A stretch of DNA of 5,002 bases from NCBI GenBank assembly GCA_002347905.1, contig DDYJ01000104.1, forward strand, positions 1 to 5,002, given 5' to 3'. The DNA comes from Comamonadaceae bacterium UBA2237. Lineage in GTDB: Bacteria; Pseudomonadota; Gammaproteobacteria; Burkholderiales; Burkholderiaceae_C. The notes beneath the pieces were generated by a model, which was not told the DNA's origin, did no database searches, and was given only the letters and a program-made list of their open reading frames with translations. Positions within the stretch are counted from its first letter, which is position 1, and each line of letters opens with the position of its first letter. Shown here piece by piece: positions 1-5,002 of this stretch. The position numbers were made by a program, and so were the translations under genes.

Positions 1-390
1 GCTTGCTCGGCTTTTGGCGGCCACATCATCGTGGGCTTGGACGCCAAAGACGGCAAAGTGGCTACCGACGGTTGGAGCAAATTGACGGGCCACGAAGTGA
101 TTGACCTTGGCAAAAAATTCGAAGACTACGGCGTTGAATCCATCATCTACACCGACATTGGCCGTGACGGCATGTTGAGCGGCATCAACATCGAGGCGAC
201 GGTCAAACTTGCGCAAGCACTCACCATTCCTGTGATTGCTTCTGGTGGTTTGTCCAATATGGCGGATATCGAAAAGCTCTGCGAAGTAGAAGACGAAGGC
301 GTCGAAGGCGTGATTTGTGGACGCGCGATTTACAGCGGCGACCTCGACTTTGAAAAAGCCCAAGAACGCGCGGATGAACTCAATGGTTGA
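1..390 (+). CDS. hisA: HisA, ProFAR isomerase (5' end outside window)
   Basis: This is the C-terminal half (129 codons plus stop) of 1-(5-phosphoribosyl)-5-[(5-phosphoribosylamino)methylideneamino]imidazole-4-carboxamide isomerase, a cytosolic (beta/alpha)8 barrel that performs the Amadori rearrangement of ProFAR to PRFAR in histidine synthesis. The frame is open from base 1. Seen in the sequence: [15 protein letters not shown] at window residues 11-25, whose Asp14 aligns with the second catalytic aspartate of HisA; YTDIGRDG at 50-57; and the two phosphate-binding stretches, SGGLSN at 81-86 and CGRAIYSG at 106-113. The family is about 245-250 residues, so roughly the first half, including the first catalytic Asp, lies upstream. 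The 3' end overlaps the next gene by 8 bases, which suggests one transcript and coupled translation. The identification is secure; only the start is missing. Confidence 0.97.
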   Translation, partial: ACSAFGGHIIVGLDAKDGKVATDGWSKLTGHEVIDLGKKFEDYGVESIIYTDIGRDGMLSGINIEATVKLAQALTIPVIASGGLSNMADIEKLCEVEDEGVEGVICGRAIYSGDLDFEKAQERADELNG

Positions 391-1213
391 GTATTTCCGC
401 AACCTTCCTTGCTACCGTTTGAGCTTGGCCTGTGGTGACACCGTATTGATTGCTTTGCAAGGCGCGCAGGTGTTGTCATGGGTATCGCAAGGACGTGAGC
501 GTTTGTTCTTGAGTCCTAACAACAAGTTTGACGGGCACACGCCCATTCGTGGCGGTGTGCCGATTTGTTTCCCCCAGTTCAACCAGCGCGGTCCTTTGCC
601 GCGACATGGCTTCGTGAGAACCATGGAATGGGAGGCGCAAGACCGCGTGGAGTCGCCCGAGATTGCATTTCAAGATTTTTCGTGTGCTACCCAAGCGCAT
701 ACTTTGGCGCATTGGGAGTTCCAGTTTGAAGCGCAATACCGCGTCGAAATTGAGCCTGGCCAACTCAACCTCACATTGCGAGTGACCAATAACGATTCAA
801 ACACGCTGCAATTCACTGGCGCACTGCATACCTATTTGGCGGTGGACGATATCGCTCTAACCGAACTCCGCGGTTTAGACGGCCTGCCTGAATGGGACGC
901 AGTAGAAGACGTGCACATGATTGCACCCCCTAGCTTGCACTTCGACGGCGAGTTCGACCGCGTCTACCACGCAGGTGACAACGCCTTGCATTTGCAAGAC
1001 GGCAGCAGCTTGCTACAAATTGCGCAAAGCCCCAGCTGGGCACATACCGTGGTGTGGAACCCCGGCCCTGAAAAATCTGTCGAATTACCCGACCTACCCG
1101 ACGATGGTTTTGCGCGTATGCTGTGCGTAGAAGCTGCCCAAGTATTTGAGACCGTGCACCTCGAGCCCCAAGAAGAGTGGCAAGGCTGGCAGCGTTTGCG
1201 CGTGGTCGGATAA
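383..1213 (+). CDS. D-hexose-6-phosphate mutarotase-like protein (YeaD / aldose 1-epimerase family)
   Basis: A 276-residue protein of the galactose mutarotase-like beta-sandwich fold, closest in character to the YeaD/YMR099c group, which interconverts alpha and beta anomers of hexose 6-phosphates. Seen: [11 protein letters not shown] at 56-66, HGFVR at 75-79, LHTY at 148-151 (His149 fits the catalytic His), DRVY at 192-195, VVWNP at 223-227 and LCVEA at 247-251 (Glu250 fits the catalytic Glu). No signal peptide is visible, so it is probably cytosolic. I chose ATG 383, which has a weak GGA 8 bases upstream; ATG 374 is in frame and equally possible. A start at 317 would run far into hisA and is unlikely. 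The stop TAA abuts the hisF ATG with no gap, so translation of hisF is probably coupled to it. The family call is strong. The exact sugar substrate, and any link to histidine synthesis, are not shown. Confidence 0.9.
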   Translation: MVEYFRNLPCYRLSLACGDTVLIALQGAQVLSWVSQGRERLFLSPNNKFDGHTPIRGGVPICFPQFNQRGPLPRHGFVRTMEWEAQDRVESPEIAFQDFSCATQAHTLAHWEFQFEAQYRVEIEPGQLNLTLRVTNNDSNTLQFTGALHTYLAVDDIALTELRGLDGLPEWDAVEDVHMIAPPSLHFDGEFDRVYHAGDNALHLQDGSSLLQIAQSPSWAHTVVWNPGPEKSVELPDLPDDGFARMLCVEAAQVFETVHLEPQEEWQGWQRLRVVG

Positions 1214-2014
1214 ATGCTTGCCAAGCGCATCATCCCTTGCTTGGATGTCACAGGCGGTCGCGTTGTCAAAGGCGTGAACTTTGTGGAATTGCGCGATGCG
1301 GGTGACCCCGTTGAAATCGCCGCCCGTTACAACGACCAAGGCGCGGATGAACTCACCTTTCTTGACATCACCGCCACCAGCGACGCGCGCGATGTCATCT
1401 TGCACATCATCGAGGCGGTGGCGTCGCAGGTGTTTATTCCGTTGACTGTGGGGGGTGGTGTGCGTACGGTAGAAGATGTGCGCCGCTTACTCAATGCGGG
1501 TGCAGACAAAGTGAGTTTCAATTCAGCGGCAATTGCTAATCCGCAAGTAATTCGAGACGCTTCTGCCAAATACGGCGCACAGTGCATCGTGGTGGCCATC
1601 GACGCCAAACGCCGCAGCGCGCAAGACGAGCAACGAATCGGTGCCAACGGCTTACCCATGGGGCCAGGTTGGGATGTCTTTAGCCACGGCGGACGCCAAA
1701 ACGTCGGTCTGGATGCAGTGGCGTGGGCTGTCCAAATGGCCGAGTTTGGTGCTGGAGAAATTTTGTTGACCAGCATGGACCGTGATGGCACCAAAGCAGG
1801 GTTTGATTTAGAGCTTACGCGAGCTGTGAGTGACGCTGTAAGCGTGCCTGTGATTGCTTCGGGTGGGGTGGGCAACCTAGACCACTTGGCGGACGGTATT
1901 CAAATGGGTGGAGCTGATGCGGTACTCGCCGCTAGTATTTTTCATTATGGTGAATACACAGTGGGGCAGGCTAAGGAGAGGATGCGGGAGCGGGGGATTG
2001 CGGTAAGGGTGTGA
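1214..2014 (+). CDS. hisF: HisF, imidazole glycerol phosphate synthase cyclase subunit
   Basis: The cyclase subunit uses ammonia from the glutaminase HisH to turn PRFAR into imidazole glycerol phosphate and AICAR. It is a cytosolic (beta/alpha)8 barrel. Seen: RIIPCLDV at 5-12 and VVAIDAK at 126-132, placing the catalytic aspartates at Asp11 and Asp130. Ammonia-gate residues are in the expected places (Arg5, Glu46, Lys99, Glu182 after an insertion). TVGGGVR at 78-84, MDRDGT at 188-193, VIASGGVGN at 213-221 and AASIFHYGE at 239-247 supply phosphate-binding loops. At 266 residues it is longer than the usual 250-258, the extra length lying around residues 134-155. The ATG directly follows the mutarotase stop, and no good Shine-Dalgarno is seen, so coupled translation is likely. 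The last dozen codons are rich in AGG, CGG and GGG, unlike the rest of the gene. Confidence 0.98.
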   Translation: MLAKRIIPCLDVTGGRVVKGVNFVELRDAGDPVEIAARYNDQGADELTFLDITATSDARDVILHIIEAVASQVFIPLTVGGGVRTVEDVRRLLNAGADKVSFNSAAIANPQVIRDASAKYGAQCIVVAIDAKRRSAQDEQRIGANGLPMGPGWDVFSHGGRQNVGLDAVAWAVQMAEFGAGEILLTSMDRDGTKAGFDLELTRAVSDAVSVPVIASGGVGNLDHLADGIQMGGADAVLAASIFHYGEYTVGQAKERMRERGIAVRV

Positions 2015-2143
2015 GGTTTACAGGCGAGTTTTGTTATGTCAAAACCGGCCAATCACTAACTAAATTTAATTGTAATTAATTAATTTATAAATGTCTAAAT
2101 ATTTACAATAGTACTTTTAAAGTATTAAAAGGGAATTTAGATA

Positions 2144-2215
2144 ATGAAAGTTGAAAAGAATGCTGCTCATTTGGTAAGTGGTGCGTCACAGACGATAGTT
2201 AGCCTAATTGCTTGA
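2144..2215 (+). CDS. Doubtful 23-codon ORF in the AT-rich leader
   Basis: ATG at 2144 opens a 23-residue reading frame (MKVEKNAAHLVSG followed by a short hydrophobic tail ending LIA) that stops at TGA 2213-2215. AAAAGGGAA at 2127-2135 could serve as a ribosome binding site, with GGGA about 9 bases from the ATG. I do not recognise the peptide. It could be a leader peptide, the N-terminal remnant of a decayed gene, or chance. Only the ribosome-site-like bases argue for it, and its small size argues against it. Confidence 0.15.
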   Translation: MKVEKNAAHLVSGASQTIVSLIA

Positions 2216-2250
2216 GATTGAAGGTACAAATTCTTCTGGCTAAAAGTATT

Positions 2251-2262
2251 TTGTAGATACAA
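2251..2262. promoter_or_regulatory. Palindrome TTGTA-GA-TACAA upstream of brnT, candidate BrnA operator
   Basis: Perfect 5-base arms TTGTA (2251-2255) and TACAA (2258-2262) surround a 2-base centre, 15 bases before the brnT ATG. The right arm overlaps TACAAT (2258-2263), which matches the -10 consensus at five of six places. A further TACAA half-site lies at 2225-2229. BrnA is known to bind its own promoter and repress brnTA, so an operator is expected about here. No good -35 sits at the right distance from 2258. A -10 at this place would also start the transcript at or within the proposed ribosome site, so the operator reading is better supported than the promoter reading. Confidence 0.4.
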
Positions 2263-2277
2263 TTTAAGCGGTTGCAC

Positions 2278-2559
2278 ATGCTCACATGGAATGAGTCAAA
2301 GCGCAGGCTGAACATCAATAGGCACGGCCTCGATTTCGTTGGATGCGATGCAATCTGGGACCACTTCACGGTAACTCGCGAAGACAAACGGCAAGACTAC
2401 GGAGAAGAGCGCTTGGTTTGCTTTGGACTCCTTGAGGCTGAAGTGGTTGTTTTGGTTTACACCGAGCGTGCGCAAGGTCCTCACGTCATCTCGTTGAGAA
2501 AGGCAGAAAAACATGAAGCAAACTACTACCGCCAAGTTGCCAAAGAAAACCTCGGCTAA
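2278..2559 (+). CDS. brnT: BrnT-family toxin (ribonuclease of a type II toxin-antitoxin pair)
   Basis: A 93-residue protein with the BrnT pattern. It has WNESKRRLNINRHGLDF at 4-20 (the family's W-D/N-x-x-K...N...HG-x-x-F start), a GEERLVCFG strand at 42-50, VVVLVYTER at 56-64 and VISLRKAEKHEANYY at 70-84 (usually I-S-A-R-K-A). BrnT toxins have a RelE-like fold and cut RNA to stop translation; BrnA neutralises them. The ATG at 2278 has AAGCGG six bases upstream. TTG at 2272, two codons earlier, is the only alternative nearby and is less likely. The 3' end overlaps brnA by 47 bases, the normal toxin-first arrangement for this family. No frameshift or stop interrupts it, and the length is typical, so it looks intact. 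The family call rests on pattern recognition; activity is inferred. Confidence 0.88.
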   Translation: MLTWNESKRRLNINRHGLDFVGCDAIWDHFTVTREDKRQDYGEERLVCFGLLEAEVVVLVYTERAQGPHVISLRKAEKHEANYYRQVAKENLG

Positions 2560-2785
2560 GGTCGACGACACAGACAATCCTGCGTGGACGGAAGATATGT
2601 TGGGCAAGCCCGTGCTCAAACGTGGTCGCGGACCACAGGCTGCGCCTACAAAAATCCTTACCTCTATTCGATTAGATGCAGATATCTTGGAGTTTTTTAA
2701 GGCGCAGGGCGCTGGCTATCAATCACGAATTAACACAGCGCTTCGTAGGGAAGTAAAGCGACATTTAGCAACGCGTCCCGGCTAG
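2513..2785 (+). CDS. brnA: BrnA-family antitoxin (ribbon-helix-helix DNA-binding protein)
   Basis: A 90-residue antitoxin expected to wrap around BrnT and, through its ribbon-helix-helix part, to repress the brnTA promoter. Seen: a charged, Lys/Thr-rich N-terminus (1-20), the family's DNPAWTEDML at 21-30, KRGRGPQAAPTK at 36-47, and the ribbon-helix-helix region TKILTSIRLDADILEFF at 46-62 followed by GAGYQSRINTALRREVKRHL at 66-85. This closely matches the BrnA family pattern of a VRLD strand, a helix and GYQTRIN. The ATG at 2513 lies inside brnT and has AGAAAGG at 2497-2503 upstream. The 47-base overlap suggests coupled translation, keeping the antitoxin in step with the toxin. It stops with TAG, 53 bases before hisI. 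Confidence 0.9.
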   Translation: MKQTTTAKLPKKTSAKVDDTDNPAWTEDMLGKPVLKRGRGPQAAPTKILTSIRLDADILEFFKAQGAGYQSRINTALRREVKRHLATRPG

Positions 2786-2838
2786 ACCCCTAAAAAGTTA
2801 GCGTAGGGTGATGGCTATAACCATTAAGATCCTCCCCC
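2786..2838. promoter_or_regulatory. Spacer before hisI, possible promoter or weak stem-loop
   Basis: The 53 bases between brnA and hisI include an imperfect palindrome ATGGCTATAACCAT (2811-2824, one mismatched pair). Its centre reads TATAAC (2816-2821), five of six to the -10 consensus, but no recognisable -35 stands 16-18 bases upstream. ACCCCTA (2786) and TAGGGT (2804-2809) can pair with one bulge but have no following T-run. The bases just before the hisI ATG are pyrimidine-rich (CCTCCCCC), so no Shine-Dalgarno is apparent. hisI must be read through from upstream or start from a weak promoter here. Confidence 0.25.
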
Positions 2839-3228
2839 ATGCACTGGCTAGACAAAATCAAATTTGACGACAAAGGCCTCGTCCCCGTTATCGCCCAAGA
2901 ACAATCCACCGGCGACGTACTCATGTTCGCGTGGATGAACCGCGAGGCGCTTCAACTCACCGCGGAATTAAAGCGCGCGGTCTATTTCAGCCGTTCACGC
3001 AATAAGTTGTGGTTCAAGGGCGAAGAGTCAGGCCACATGCAAACCGTGCACGATATCCGCATCGACTGCGACAGCGATGTGGTTTTGCTCAAGGTCACGC
3101 AAGAGGGCCATGATCCTGGCATCGCCTGCCATACTGGCCGTCACAGTTGCTTTTACCAACGCTTAGAAGGCGATGCGTGGCAAGCGTGCGAGCCTGTGCT
3201 CAAAGACCCTGAATCTATTTACAAGTGA
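2839..3228 (+). CDS. hisI: HisI, phosphoribosyl-AMP cyclohydrolase
   Basis: This 129-residue cytosolic metalloenzyme opens the adenine ring of PR-AMP to give ProFAR, the third step of histidine synthesis. Seen: [14 protein letters not shown] at 28-41, [20 protein letters not shown] at 47-66, the metal motif DCDSD at 76-80, and [13 protein letters not shown] at 94-106. Cys77, Cys97 and Cys104 are the expected zinc ligands, and Asp76, Asp78 and Asp80 the second metal site. The length fits stand-alone HisI; there is no fused HisE domain as in enteric bacteria. Its TGA overlaps the GTG start of hisE by four bases (GTGA). No clear ribosome site precedes the ATG, but the protein begins as the family does ([18 protein letters not shown]) and no better start is seen. 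Confidence 0.98.
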   Translation: MHWLDKIKFDDKGLVPVIAQEQSTGDVLMFAWMNREALQLTAELKRAVYFSRSRNKLWFKGEESGHMQTVHDIRIDCDSDVVLLKVTQEGHDPGIACHTGRHSCFYQRLEGDAWQACEPVLKDPESIYK

Positions 3229-3617
3229 ACACCATGCGTTCCAACCCAGCCAATACCTCTGACACTTTGATGCGTCTTGCCGACGTCATTGAAACGCGCA
3301 AACCCGCCAACGGCGGTGACCCCGAAAAAAGCTATGTCGCCCGCTTGCTGCACAAAGGGCCTGACGCATTTTTGAAAAAAATTGGCGAAGAAGCGACCGA
3401 AACGGTGATGGCTGCCAAAGACATCGACAACGGTGGCGAGCGCTCTAAATTAACCAATGAAGTGGCAGACCTCTGGTTCCACAGCATGATCGCGCTGGCG
3501 CACTATGGTTTGACACCTGCCGACGTGGTGGACGAGCTTGCGAGGCGTGAAGGATTGAGCGGTTTGGAAGAAAAAGCCCTGCGCAAAGCGCAACAACGAG
3601 AGGACGGCGAGGACTGA
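3225..3617 (+). CDS. hisE: HisE, phosphoribosyl-ATP pyrophosphohydrolase
   Basis: This all-alpha cytosolic enzyme of the MazG-like group removes pyrophosphate from PR-ATP to give PR-AMP, the second histidine step; its product passes to HisI. Seen (numbering from GTG 3225): [20 protein letters not shown] at 36-55, the metal-binding EExxE at 55-59, and NEVADLWFH at 78-86 with Glu79 and Asp82 completing the site. Two starts are possible: GTG 3225, which overlaps the hisI stop, and ATG 3234, three codons on. Neither has a Shine-Dalgarno, so re-initiation after HisI is likely in both cases. I give GTG because of the four-base overlap; with it the protein is 130 residues. The gene ends one base before the HIT ATG. 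Confidence 0.96.
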   Translation: MNTMRSNPANTSDTLMRLADVIETRKPANGGDPEKSYVARLLHKGPDAFLKKIGEEATETVMAAKDIDNGGERSKLTNEVADLWFHSMIALAHYGLTPADVVDELARREGLSGLEEKALRKAQQREDGED

Positions 3618-3618
3618 T

Positions 3619-3975
3619 ATGCAAGACCCAAACTGTATTTTTTGCAAAATCATCGCGGGGCAGATTCCCTCGCGCAAGGTCTATGAAGACGACGAGATCT
3701 TTGCTTTTCACGATATCAACCCATGGGCGCCGGTGCATTTTTTGATCATCCCTAAGATGCACATTCCATCTTTGGCGCAATTAGAACCCGCGCATGAATC
3801 ATTGATTGGTCGCATGGTGGGCTTGGCGCCCAAGTTGGCCTTGCAAGAAGGCGCAAGGCCTTACCCCGAAGGGGGTTTTAGGTTGGTAACTAATACTGGC
3901 AAAGAGGGCGGACAAGAAGTACACCATTTGCATTGGCATGTTATGGGTGGTCCGCGCCCGTGGTTACGTGGCTGA
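3619..3975 (+). CDS. hinT: HinT-like histidine triad (HIT) nucleotide-binding protein
   Basis: A 118-residue HIT protein like E. coli HinT (about 119), a purine nucleoside phosphoramidase acting on AMP-linked substrates in the cytosol. Seen: CIFCKIIAGQIPS at 6-18 with the zinc-type CxxC, DINPWAPVHFLIIPKMHIPS at 32-51, TNTGKEGGQEVHHLHWHVMGG at 91-111. The triad is H103-L-H105-W-H107, with His105 the expected nucleophile; His48 and the triad's first His can complete the zinc site with Cys6 and Cys9. GAGGA at 3609-3613, five bases before the ATG, is a good ribosome site inside the end of hisE. Its place between his and tat genes is common in betaproteobacteria and does not indicate a role in either pathway. 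Confidence 0.96.
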   Translation: MQDPNCIFCKIIAGQIPSRKVYEDDEIFAFHDINPWAPVHFLIIPKMHIPSLAQLEPAHESLIGRMVGLAPKLALQEGARPYPEGGFRLVTNTGKEGGQEVHHLHWHVMGGPRPWLRG

Positions 3976-3985
3976 TTAGAATCAG
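3972..3985. repeat. Small inverted repeat between hinT and tatA
   Basis: CTGATT (3972-3977) and AATCAG (3980-3985) are exact inverse copies around a 2-base centre, starting within the hinT stop codon. As RNA it gives at most five pairs with a four-base loop, and no T-run follows. It may be a weak RNA structure or a protein site, but it is not a standard terminator, and tat transcription could continue from upstream. Confidence 0.25.
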
Positions 3986-3996
3986 GCTAATTGTTT

Positions 3997-4001
3997 AGGA
4001 G
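3997..4001 (+). promoter_or_regulatory. Strong ribosome binding site of tatA
   Basis: AGGAG lies six bases before the tatA ATG and is the best Shine-Dalgarno in the window. It contrasts with the weak or absent sites of tatB and tatC, and fits the need for TatA in excess over TatB and TatC in the translocase. Confidence 0.75.
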
Positions 4002-4007
4002 TTTCGT

Positions 4008-4253
4008 ATGGGTTCGTTTTCGCTTTGGCATTGGTTAATCGTGCTCGTGATCGTGATGTTGGTCTTTGGCACCAAGAAGTTGCGCAATTTGGGCTCTGAC
4101 TTGGGTGGCGCGGTCAAAGGATTCAAAGACGGCATGAAAGACGGCAGTGCGCCCGCCGAGGAAAAACCTGCAACGCCCGCGCCCGCAGTAGGCGGCACAG
4201 CTTCAGCCACTGAAAAAAACACCATTGACGTAGAAGTCAAACACAAGTCTTAA
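4008..4253 (+). CDS. tatA: TatA, twin-arginine translocase pore subunit
   Basis: An 81-residue inner-membrane protein that oligomerises to let folded proteins cross, after TatBC recognises a twin-arginine signal. Seen: a single N-terminal membrane segment (about residues 4-20, [14 protein letters not shown]), the FG hinge at 20-21, [24 protein letters not shown] as the amphipathic helix at 22-45 with the conserved Phe39, then a loose Ala/Pro/Glu/Lys-rich tail. Length and pattern fit TatA rather than TatB, which follows. A strong ribosome site supports ATG 4008. The gap from hinT is 32 bases and that to tatB 20 bases, so they probably share a transcript. Confidence 0.96.
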   Translation: MGSFSLWHWLIVLVIVMLVFGTKKLRNLGSDLGGAVKGFKDGMKDGSAPAEEKPATPAPAVGGTASATEKNTIDVEVKHKS

Positions 4254-4273
4254 GACCTGTGTGATCGTGCGTT

Positions 4274-4747
4274 GTGATTGATCTTGGCATTTCCAAAATG
4301 GCACTTATTGGTGCCGTGGCATTGGTCGTCATTGGCCCCGAAAAACTACCAGGGTTAGCACGTACTCTGGGCGCTCTAATTGGCAAAGCTCAGCGCTATG
4401 TGGCCGATGTCAAGGCCGAAGTCAACCGCTCGATGGATTTGGAAGAGCTAAAGAAGATGAAAGACAGCGTTGAAAACACTGCCCGTGACGTTCAAAACTC
4501 GGTACAAACCGCCAGCAATGAATTCGAAAAAGATTGGGCGGATACCACTGCGCAATTAACCGGTGAGAGTTGGGCGGCGAATGTCACTGCTCCGGTCCCC
4601 GAATACCAAAACCCCAAGAAAAAATGGCGCCTCAAACGCGGTGCAACGCCCCATTGGTACAAGGCACGCATGGGCGTTCGTACCAAAGCGCTATCTGGCG
4701 CGGCCCGTGTGGCTAAATTTCGCCCCGCTGTAAAACCTAATGTCTGA
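4274..4747 (+). CDS. tatB: TatB, twin-arginine translocase receptor subunit
   Basis: A 157-residue inner-membrane protein that, with TatC, forms the receptor for twin-arginine signal peptides. Seen: the TatB opening [20 protein letters not shown] at 1-20 with its membrane segment, [20 protein letters not shown] at 21-40 forming the hinge and amphipathic helix, a long charged helix to about 95, and a basic, aromatic tail ([19 protein letters not shown] around 113-131) of the kind seen in Comamonadaceae. The start must be GTG 4274: an in-frame TGA sits at 4262-4264 and no other start codon lies between, while the next ATG (codon 9) would cut into the membrane segment. No clear ribosome site precedes it. 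The end overlaps tatC by eight bases. Confidence 0.95.
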   Translation: MIDLGISKMALIGAVALVVIGPEKLPGLARTLGALIGKAQRYVADVKAEVNRSMDLEELKKMKDSVENTARDVQNSVQTASNEFEKDWADTTAQLTGESWAANVTAPVPEYQNPKKKWRLKRGATPHWYKARMGVRTKALSGAARVAKFRPAVKPNV

Positions 4748-5002
4748 CAGCACCCCCAAAGACGAACTCGCGGGCAGCGAGCAACCGTTTGTCCAACATC
4801 TGGTTGAACTGCGTGACCGTTTGGTCAAAGCCTGTATTGCCATTGGTGTAGCGGCTGTGGCCTTGTCGATATACCCTGGCCCTGCTGAGCTCTACGACTT
4901 CTTGGCCGCACCTTTGATCGCGCAGTTGCCCGAGGGCGCAACCTTGATTGCTACGTCGGTAATTTCACCGTTTTTAGTCCCACTCAAAATTTTGTTGATG
5001 AC
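4740..5002 (+). CDS. tatC: TatC, twin-arginine signal receptor (3' end outside window)
   Basis: The first 87 codons of the multi-span inner-membrane protein that binds the twin-arginine motif. ATG 4740 overlaps the end of tatB in ATGTCTGA, so translation is probably coupled; no separate ribosome site is clear. Seen: the cytoplasmic N-terminus with [17 protein letters not shown] at 15-31 (the family's HLxELRxR motif), the first membrane segment at about 30-45, [20 protein letters not shown] at about 52-71 in the first periplasmic loop, and [14 protein letters not shown] leading towards the second membrane segment. The frame is open to the window end. The full protein should be around 250-270 residues. 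Confidence 0.97.
   Translation, partial: MSDSTPKDELAGSEQPFVQHLVELRDRLVKACIAIGVAAVALSIYPGPAELYDFLAAPLIAQLPEGATLIATSVISPFLVPLKILLM

Larger units (their letters stand above)
2015..2277. other. AT-rich intergenic leader between hisF and brnT
   Basis: This non-coding stretch is much richer in A and T than its surroundings. It contains three TAAT repeats at 2073-2084, a 13-base palindrome TACTTTTAAAGTA at 2112-2124, a small inverted repeat GTTTTG/CAAAAC at 2028-2045, and the TTGTA/TACAA palindrome described separately. The 2028-2045 inverted repeat is only six pairs, mostly A-T, with no T-run after it, so it is not a convincing terminator. A TTTACA at 2102-2107 could be a -35 element, but no well-spaced strong -10 follows. 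The base composition fits horizontally acquired DNA brought in with the toxin-antitoxin genes. Confidence 0.6.

Noticed and set aside
317..382. Longer mutarotase starting at ATG 317.
   Set aside because: It would add 22 residues overlapping conserved hisA codons in another frame, without a ribosome site; the family-like sequence begins near 383.
229..1860. Identical 14-base word CCTGTGATTGCTTC in hisA (229-242) and hisF (1847-1860), as a possible recombination or gene-conversion tract.
   Set aside because: Both encode the conserved PVIAS-GG loop of two related barrel enzymes; shared ancestry and codon choice explain it.
1327..1875. A 182-codon open frame on the minus strand across hisF.
   Set aside because: It is the antisense shadow of a clearly recognised hisF; its composition (rich in Ser, Thr, Ala, Pro) shows no family pattern.
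2028..2045. Inverted repeat GTTTTG-TTATGT-CAAAAC after hisF as a terminator.
   Set aside because: Only six mostly A-T pairs and no T-run after it, so it is unlikely to stop transcription.
2296..2619. Minus-strand 107-codon frame opposite brnT/brnA, considered as an antisense antitoxin or toxin.
   Set aside because: No recognisable motif or ribosome site, and both + strand genes match known families, so it is a shadow frame.
2000..2814. Similar G-rich words at both edges of the brnTA block (GCGGTAAGGGTGTGAGG at 2000-2016 and GCGTAGGGTGATGG at 2801-2814), as possible insertion-site repeats.
   Set aside because: The match needs two gaps and a mismatch, and no integrase, transposase or clear attachment core is present, so chance is as good an explanation.

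Overview
The window is a stretch of chromosome from a betaproteobacterium, most likely a member of the Burkholderiales close to Comamonadaceae. Three things point there. The gene order is histidine biosynthesis genes, then a HIT protein, then tatABC. HisF carries a long inserted loop. The C-terminal tail of TatB is basic and aromatic in the style of that group. The family assignment rests on recognised protein character and gene order, not on a search. All genes are on the + strand.

Layout: 1-390 is the 3' half of hisA. 383-1213 is a D-hexose-6-phosphate mutarotase-like gene wedged between hisA and hisF. It overlaps hisA by 8 bases and ends directly against the hisF start codon. 1214-2014 is hisF. 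2015-2838 is a visibly AT-richer interruption. It holds an AT-rich leader with a doubtful 23-codon ORF, a palindrome that may be an operator, a BrnT/BrnA type II toxin-antitoxin pair (2278-2785), and a 53-base spacer. 2839-3228 is hisI and 3225-3617 is hisE. 3619-3975 is a HinT-like histidine triad protein. 4008-4253 is tatA, 4274-4747 is tatB, and 4740-5002 is the start of tatC, cut by the window edge.

How the genes work together: HisE and HisI carry out the second and third steps of histidine synthesis (PR-ATP to PR-AMP, then ring opening to ProFAR). HisA isomerises ProFAR to PRFAR. HisF, with HisH (expected upstream of the window), makes imidazole glycerol phosphate and AICAR. TatA, TatB and TatC form the twin-arginine translocase for folded proteins. 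HinT and Tat are not part of histidine synthesis. They simply follow the his genes in this lineage, and no convincing terminator separates them here.

I see no wholly unknown system. The parts worth a second look are the toxin-antitoxin cassette splitting hisF from hisI, with its candidate operator and the question of how hisIE is transcribed beyond it, and the mutarotase gene translationally embedded between hisA and hisF.
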